Below are positions 58,011 to 64,000 of a stretch of 64,000 nucleotides of DNA, one piece after another (position 1 is the first letter of the stretch; every line of letters begins with the position of its first letter). Source of the stretch: Cristatella mucedo. Its lineage: Eukaryota > Bryozoa > Phylactolaemata > Cristatellidae. The notes under the pieces are model-generated. The model was not told the DNA's origin, ran no database searches, and was given only the letters and a program-made list of their open reading frames with translations. The stretch covers positions 1,357,501 through 1,421,500 of the forward strand of contig WPIO01000060.1 of NCBI GenBank assembly GCA_009760855.2, given 5' to 3'. The position numbers and the translations under genes are program-made.

Positions 58011-58120
58011 ATAAAATGCGACTCTGTATTTTGCTGAAGCTAATAAAGCGGCTGGTTGCATTGCTGCAGCAACCAAGAGACAGTAAATTGTGTGAAAACT
58101 GTGTAGATCCAAAGTTTCAC

Positions 58121-58300
58121 CTTCTCTTGACCTACAAATAGCCATTTTCTCTCACTAGTATGAAGCTCGCAGGCAGTTCTCTCACATATTTTGTGGTTTC
58201 CATTATTAGGCATTTTTCGAAATTTCTTAATTACTCCAAGCTCCCAATTATGGTGTAAGTCTTGTCTTCTCGTCACAATAAGTTTAGCCCGTAGCAATTT
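58121..58300 (-). CDS. Candidate exon of unknown gene, 60 codons
   Basis: Exactly 180 nt, phase 0 at both ends, on the minus strand. The acceptor is a T-rich tract ending CATTTTAG. The donor is GAGAAG followed by GTGAAAC. The encoded piece includes TRRQDLHHNWELGVIKKFRK and ends ERKWLFVGQEK. Composition looks protein-like (charged, with tryptophans) and it is not part of any repeat in the window. I do not recognise the family, and no partner exon was identified, so chance is possible. Confidence 0.3.
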
Positions 58301-60085
58301 CTAAAATGAATACTAACTAGAAGGTTTTTCCTGCTCAAGGGCACATACACTTGGTATTCAAAACTTAAGTTTCCGTAAACACAAGGTATGTTGATAATCC
58401 AGCGCCGTAATGGATTCTAGCAGCAGCAGCAAATATGTATGCAATATGGCTTTCCATGGATCATTACTGCAGGCCACCGGTCATGAAAGGCCTCATTGCA
58501 TATTATTAATGAAAATAAAATATATCTATTATATACAATATAATATCTGTTGTATAGATTTAGATGAGGTCTGTGAATTTGCCTAGATCAAGTACGGAAA
58601 ATTTCTAAAAGTAAATGGTTGACCTTGAAATATAAAACATATTTCATGCTATAGATATTAGAAGTTTAAAAAGCCAATTTTGTTGGATTTGCCGTAGTTT
58701 TGAGTGGATTTGGGTACCTGTTTTCACTACAGTCAATGGCTTGCCATTCAAGTAGAATCTCACAACCATTTACAGCGCCAATGTGTAAGCACACTAAACT
58801 CATTTAATTCGGTCTAATAATTAACCAAAATAATATTCATTGTATATATAAAAAAATAATTATATATTATTTTACATCGTTTAATGATTAATGCACTAAT
58901 CACTGCTTGCACGAGAAATATAGCAAGCTTTGTCAAGATGTTTCTCTGCTCGCACTAGGGCACTATCACAACATAAATATCGAATGAACATAAAAGCTTC
59001 GTACAGCCGCTTTCTGGTTGCTATGTAGTAGCTCTTAGCCGTAGGTTATTACGGCTCGCTGTGAATTGTTGCAGCACCTAAGGTGGGTCTGTCGCCCACC
59101 TTTATGGCAATGCTAAAACTTGAAAGCTTAAAACTTGATCGGTATAATCTAGCAGCTGTTTTAAACAGCATTTACTTAAGCTGTCTGCTCGTCTCTACAG
59201 ATTACTGTTAGACGTTTGCTTAAGTATACTGCGTCTTCACTGATATTGGTTAAGTTTGAAAATACTTTGCAACCCTGCTCTGAGTTCTTGGACTACCTTA
59301 ACATATGAATTTCTGACGAATTTCAGCACCGAAGCAGTGAGTGATTGAGCCATATCGCCAGTTTCATGGGCTGATTTGCTGATTTACAGCGAGGGCAGCA
59401 CACGCAAAAACTTTCGATGCCTTTGAATAGTGTTATTGGTCAAGAAGCTACAGAGCTAGTCCGAAACGACTGAAAGCTTATACCAGTCAACTTGCTTTAA
59501 TCTATCTGAGCAATTGACCCTGCTGCACTTAACTTGCTAAATGCTGCTATAAGTGGCATACGAGTGTGGCTGATAATTTTTCTTAATCTACGAGATAACG
59601 GTTAAAGGACAGAAAAATTGTAGCACTCATGCAGTGCAAGTTGTATAGATATAACAAAATTTATTCACAACAATCGGATAAAAACTTCCCAAGAAAATCC
59701 GTGAGTCGCTTTATGCTTTTACCATGAGTGGAACTTCGTCGGAAAAGCTTATACCTAATTATTTCATCAGCGCCTCAACATAGTTGGTGCATGCAATTAT
59801 TAAGCATTAAGTAAAACAACCAACCATATTTTGTAACTAGAATCGCTGGCTGTGAAAAGGTTAGATCTTGAAAAATTCTTCCTTATAATTTCCATATACT
59901 TGAATTTTTTTCAAATTGATAATACAAATCGAGACTTGACAGGATTATTACATCACTGTGTAAATATCTCAATGCAAATATATATATGTACAATTCTAAA
60001 ACAGTTATTTATATTTTTATAATGCTAAAATGACCGTCAATCCTTCAATCAACCTTATTTGATAAAAAAAATATTAGTAATACAT
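58301..60085. other. No feature recognised
   Basis: AT-rich sequence without supported coding frames or repeat signatures. Confidence 0.45.
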
Positions 60086-60150
60086 TTTAATATAGCTCCT
60101 TCAGAGAATTCAATCTCGTTCTAGGCACTTTACACTTGCTGATGCCAAAG
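60086..60150 (-). mobile_element. LINE A tail scrap
   Basis: Only GCTCCTTCAGAGAATTCAATC and TCTAGGCACTTTACACTTGC, matching the terminal LINE A blocks, remain. Confidence 0.5.
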
Positions 60151-60395
60151 TGATGCTGTACTAAAGCTAATTAGGTCTGTTCCAACGGGATAGGTTGGAT
60201 TGTATGCTTTTTAATGTCTGAATACTTCGTTTTTTTACTAGCGGTTGTTGCTTGTGTGCTGCAAGTTTTGAAAACCGCTTGGATAATATTTGGTTCTGAT
60301 AAAGACCCGGAGTTTATTCACATGATTTACGGGTATTATTATAGATTTTGACCGATGTGCTCATCTTATGGCTAGTCAGTTATTAAAAATTCAGA

Positions 60396-61380
60396 TTATG
60401 ATGTGGTTAGCATGTGGCCGATTTCAAGTCTGAGTAAGATTAATCTCGGATGAATATTAGCTAACAAAGCATACAGCTTGTAGGCCCTGCTAACATTTAT
60501 GTGCAGCTTGTAATGTATTATTTCTTTACTCCTGCATTTTCCAGCTAAGAATAACTTTCTGGCATGCGAATCTTCTATGTTGACTGCAGCTTCACATCCA
60601 GTACTGATTGTCTTACCTAGGCTTTCCATGGCTCAATAGACTGCCAACCCTTTATAATCCCTTTCTTCACTTTGCCATGCAGCAATCTATATGTAGTTTT
60701 CTCGATAATTTATCTAACTCTACTGCATTAGGCCAGCATTTTTCCACTGAGAAAAGCAAGTTAGCGTAGGCTAAATTTCCTAATTAAGTCCCTATAGGTT
60801 TCGGTAAGTAAGCCGAAAAGAGTTCTGCAGCACCCTTCTGATCTAGCTTTTTCCGGTCGGGATTTCCGTCTGACCAGATCATCTAAAATTTGACGTCATG
60901 CCGCTAGCAAAATAAAAGGTATGAATTTAAACCTGTTCATGAAGGTTCAGGTTTCCAATGCTATTATATCGGCAATTTTTTTCTTTCTCTTTAAAATTCC
61001 GGCAGATACGCTGATATCCTAGCTAGAAGAAACTCGACATGCAGGAACACAGTGCTTCTAATAGTGGCAAGGTCGGGTAGGGCCTCTAGCTCGATATCTT
61101 TTCGAAATTTTCTAAAGTAATTAATAGGAAAACGCTCGGCCGTAAATATTTGTTTGACTTTTTCCTACTGGAAAGCGGTTTACCAGTGACAAATCTGTAT
61201 GTCCAAAACCCAGCTTTAAGTGAACCTGCCAGGAGAGTTTCCGATCTTGAGCAGCCATTAGCAGTGTTACTGCAATCTCCGAGTAACGTGTCACACCACG
61301 ACCGTAGGGTATCTTATCAACACCAAATCTTCCTTGAATCTTCTGCACCGTTGATTTTTTTATGATAAGACCCCTACAAA
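60396..61380 (-). pseudogene. Decayed minus-strand coding-like tract, family unknown
   Basis: Several minus-strand pieces look protein-like in sequence: 61,121-61,348 (VDKIPYGRGVTRYSEIAV, then WQVHLKLGFGHTDLSLVN), 61,010-61,150 in another frame (RKDIELEALPDLATIRST) and 60,396-60,629 (HARKLFLAGKCRSKEIIHYK). They are separated by stops and shifts. It could be a retroelement gag/ORF1 or a gene relic. I cannot assign it. Confidence 0.3.
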
Positions 61381-62372
61381 TCTCATTTGCCTAAGTTTTG
61401 ACTGCAAAGGTAGCACAAACAATGAATCTTGATAACATATCACGACGTCAGCCACTATGAGCCTCTTAAGAATAATGCACATTGATCAAGCAAATGATTT
61501 ATTGTTCGATTTTTCTGGAGATCCTTATTAATTACCATCTTTGTACGGAGTAATTTGAGTTTGGTCATAAACAGGTTAGAGGCTTTGAGATCACAAGAGC
61601 TGTTTTTAAGGTTTTTTTTTCAGCAACACTTATAACCATGTAGTCAGCAGGTTGTCGGATATTATGCCCAGCTTACTTAGGAAAGCTTTCGAATACGCGG
61701 GCCAGACTGAAGGCGAATGAAGAGACTCAATCCTGGGGAAGTAAGCTGCTCCATTAGGTTTGCATTAGTGATCAACTTTTAAGCGACCCTAGGAGGCAGA
61801 CGGTTGAGTGATGACCTGGAACGGAGCCTATTTTCTAAAGGCTGTCCCTCTTATCGGATTCCTGCACTACTGTCTTTTGATTTCTCTAGCCGGGAGTAAT
61901 AACTATGCGGTCAATTTTATACTGAGCCGCATTCGTCTGTAGCTCCAGAATACTGCCTATCTGAGCATATCCATACAACTAGCAAACAAATTAGCCAAGA
62001 ATATTAACAGTAGGGCTCTAATTACCGTTACTTATCAAATGCATTATTATCATTATTATTATCTCTTATGTATTAGTCTGGCTGGCTTGTTGCTAATTAA
62101 ACTGAACTCCTCCATTTTTTGATTGCATATCCCGTCACGGGCAAGCATGCAAGTGAAATGTCTTCTGATTTTACTCGACGCTTATTTACACCTAGTTGCG
62201 AAAAACATACAAGAGCTGGGTCCTACTTGATATGTGGAGGTCAGTTTAATTTAAGGATTGGCAAAAGCTTTTGCTGCTTTCACATTGTAGTCATTTGTAA
62301 AGGCTCACTAAAAGAGGCTATGCTGTCTTGAGCAGGCCGTGGGGGAGCAGGCAGCCGAGAAAGCCTAGCTAA
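61381..62372. other. No gene recognised
   Basis: A 70-codon plus-strand frame at 62,119-62,331 shows no recognisable domain. The rest has only short frames. Confidence 0.4.
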
Positions 62373-62440
62373 ACGCTAGCCGGTTCTAGCCGGTTCTAGC
62401 CGGTTCTAGCCGGTTCTAGCCGGTTCTAGCCGGTTCTAGC
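62373..62440. repeat. Tandem repeat, six perfect 10-bp units (CGGTTCTAGC)
   Basis: Units run 62,381-62,440 without mismatch, preceded by a partial ACGCTAGC unit. There are no spacers, so it is a short minisatellite. Confidence 0.97.
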
Positions 62441-63436
62441 TTGCACCCGCCTGATCTTTTTTATCGTCAGACTGACTGAGGGCTACAGTAGGGAGGACAG
62501 AACTGCATAGAATCAAGAGAAAAATTAGAATTCGGCAAATAATCCGTTTAACTACTCGATAAATAACAGGAAAGCCTTTTTCTAGTCATTAGCATTTGTG
62601 CGGAAATTAGTCTTTATTCTACGATTTAATGGCTTAAAAAAGTTCTTCGATGCGACTTCCGTTCGCTGAAGGAAGTGCTAGGTTACCAGTTATTTGTTCG
62701 TTAGCTTGGGCCAGATGAGGAACGAGTTTGTGGCCTAGTTAAAAGACCGGCCTTTATCGTTCATCTATCGCTTGAAGTTTCCAATGAAATAAAATTTGCA
62801 ACGAATAAGTTCAAGATCTAAAAGCCCACTACTAGCTCGGCTGTGGTCATAAAATGTCTAAAAGACTCTAATTCCTGAGGTGGAGGTACAGTTAATCAGT
62901 TTTTAACGATTTAGCTGTGCCATGCAATCGCCCACGATATCTAATGACAGTACTCCACTATCTGGAAGATTGTCTGTAAAGAGCTGCTAACAGTATCCGG
63001 CTTGAAAAATTCTTGCTGAGATTCCGTCACCTGTATATGTGCTATTTAATGTTAACAAATTTTGTATACGATATATACAAATTAATTCTATTTATTTATA
63101 ATTTGACTTAAGGAAAAAGGGAAAAAGAAGTCTCGTGTCAGACCAAGGCTGGCAAGATGCCAAGCTATCGCTGGGTGCTGCTGCATTGCTTTAAGTGTGA
63201 GGTTGTCTTCTTTTAAGTGTGAGGGTGTTTGGGCTTTTATTGTGGTAAGAGCTATGTGTTTCTTATGTTGACCTTCGCTTAAAACATGCCTTATTCAGAT
63301 GGTGCTAGCCTTATTATATTTCAGGCAAAGCATGCTTGGTAAGAATCTCAAATGAGCTAGCAGTGGACAGCCAACTTCTATTATGCAGTGAGCTGTGACT
63401 GGACCTATGGAATTTACCCATCTGTGCGTGATTGAT
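62441..63436. other. No feature recognised
   Basis: No coding frame, repeat family or RNA gene was identified. Confidence 0.45.
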
Positions 63437-63715
63437 AATAATAATAATAATAATAATGCACTTGATAAAGCGCCCTCAGATTACTTAATCTCTCTCTAGG
63501 TGCTTTACATTTGCTGCAAAGGGAAAAGCAATTGAATGGTGAGTAAAATCATGCTTGATAAACAAACAAAATAAATAACATGGTTAGGGGTGATATGCAC
63601 ATGGTCAGCCTAAAAATGTGGTTAGTGGCAGCATGCACGGTGTCAGCACGCATAAGCACATGAAGGACGAATCACAGGAACCCACTAAATGCTGTCCTAA
63701 ATAGGTGTGTTTCGA
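63437..63715 (-). mobile_element. LINE A 3' end fragment
   Basis: (AATAAT)n at 63,437-63,458, then TGCACTTGATAAAGCGCCCTC, AAATCATGCTTGATAAACAA and the remaining tail blocks. It is truncated inside the last codons near 63,715. The sequence after it to 64,000 was not recognised. Confidence 0.85.
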
Positions 63716-64000
63716 TTAACCATCTAGTGCTCGTAGATGCAGATGTGGTGCACACAACCATAATTTTTCGCAGCCACAAAACTCTTTATGCAGTTGTACT
63801 GCATGTGTACAGCAATGCTAGTTTCTAGGTTCGACGCTGTTACACAACCTAACAACATGTACACCCAACCTAACGACATGTACTGCCCAAGCACCTGCAC
63901 GAGTCAAGAAAAAAACTATGTACACACTCACTTCTTTCTTTTTTAGTTGCGGTTTTTCTGACTTAAACTGCAATCCAGCATGAATATGCTTGACTTTCGT

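Noticed and set aside
62381-62440. CRISPR-like array
   Set aside because: The 10-bp units have no spacers and the DNA is eukaryotic, so it is a simple minisatellite.

Overview
The window looks like gene-poor, repeat-rich nuclear DNA of an invertebrate animal. The evidence is spliced exons with consensus AG/GT borders, CR1/L2-like non-LTR retrotransposons, tRNA-derived SINEs, microsatellites, and a Maverick/Polinton- or adintovirus-type viral relic. I cannot name the species. Almost nothing outside short exons has a long clean reading frame.

Left arm (1-16 kb). The best-supported host gene is on the minus strand. Three exons at 15,420-15,530, 6,139-6,259 and 3,586-3,846 encode successive pieces of the N-terminal part of an ABC transporter of the ABCC (MRP4-like) family. 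Their splice sites are canonical and the phases match (2/2, then 0/0). The two introns hold LINE A, LINE B and SINE debris plus an exact 130-bp tandem duplication. The first exon(s) would lie at higher coordinates and were not found. The rest of the transporter would lie left of the window. A diverged copy of the first of these exons sits at 55,612-55,722 on the plus strand, with the donor GT changed to TT.

Retrotransposon fields (0-3, 7-12, 18-34, 40-52, 55-58 and 63 kb). Two non-LTR families recur. I call them LINE A (ends in an ATT/TAA microsatellite) and LINE B (ends in GAGATA). Both encode an endonuclease followed by a reverse transcriptase with a YADD box. Copies are truncated, nested and often inverted tail to tail. 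The longest LINE B copy is 46,292-50,290 (minus). Five copies of a tRNA-derived SINE are present. One carries a 302-bp MITE with a 5-bp target duplication. A GC-rich element with a (CT)n tract interrupts another LINE B copy at 22.5-23.4 kb.

Viral relic (about 34.3-39.75 kb). This AT-rich block carries a compact run of virion genes: a packaging ATPase, a small zinc-ribbon/repeat protein on the opposite strand, several short structural-type proteins, and a jelly-roll-like penton/minor capsid candidate. All are decayed by stops of all three kinds and by frameshifts, and the ATPase is also split by a SINE. No DNA polymerase B, integrase or protease was seen, so this is a partial, dead copy. Several of its genes share a TATAATATA-like motif just before the start codon.

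Right arm (52.6-63.4 kb). This is mostly unannotatable sequence with a few exon-like pieces of unknown identity (best at 58,121-58,300, minus), a decayed coding-like tract near 61 kb, and a 6 x 10-bp tandem repeat at 62.4 kb.
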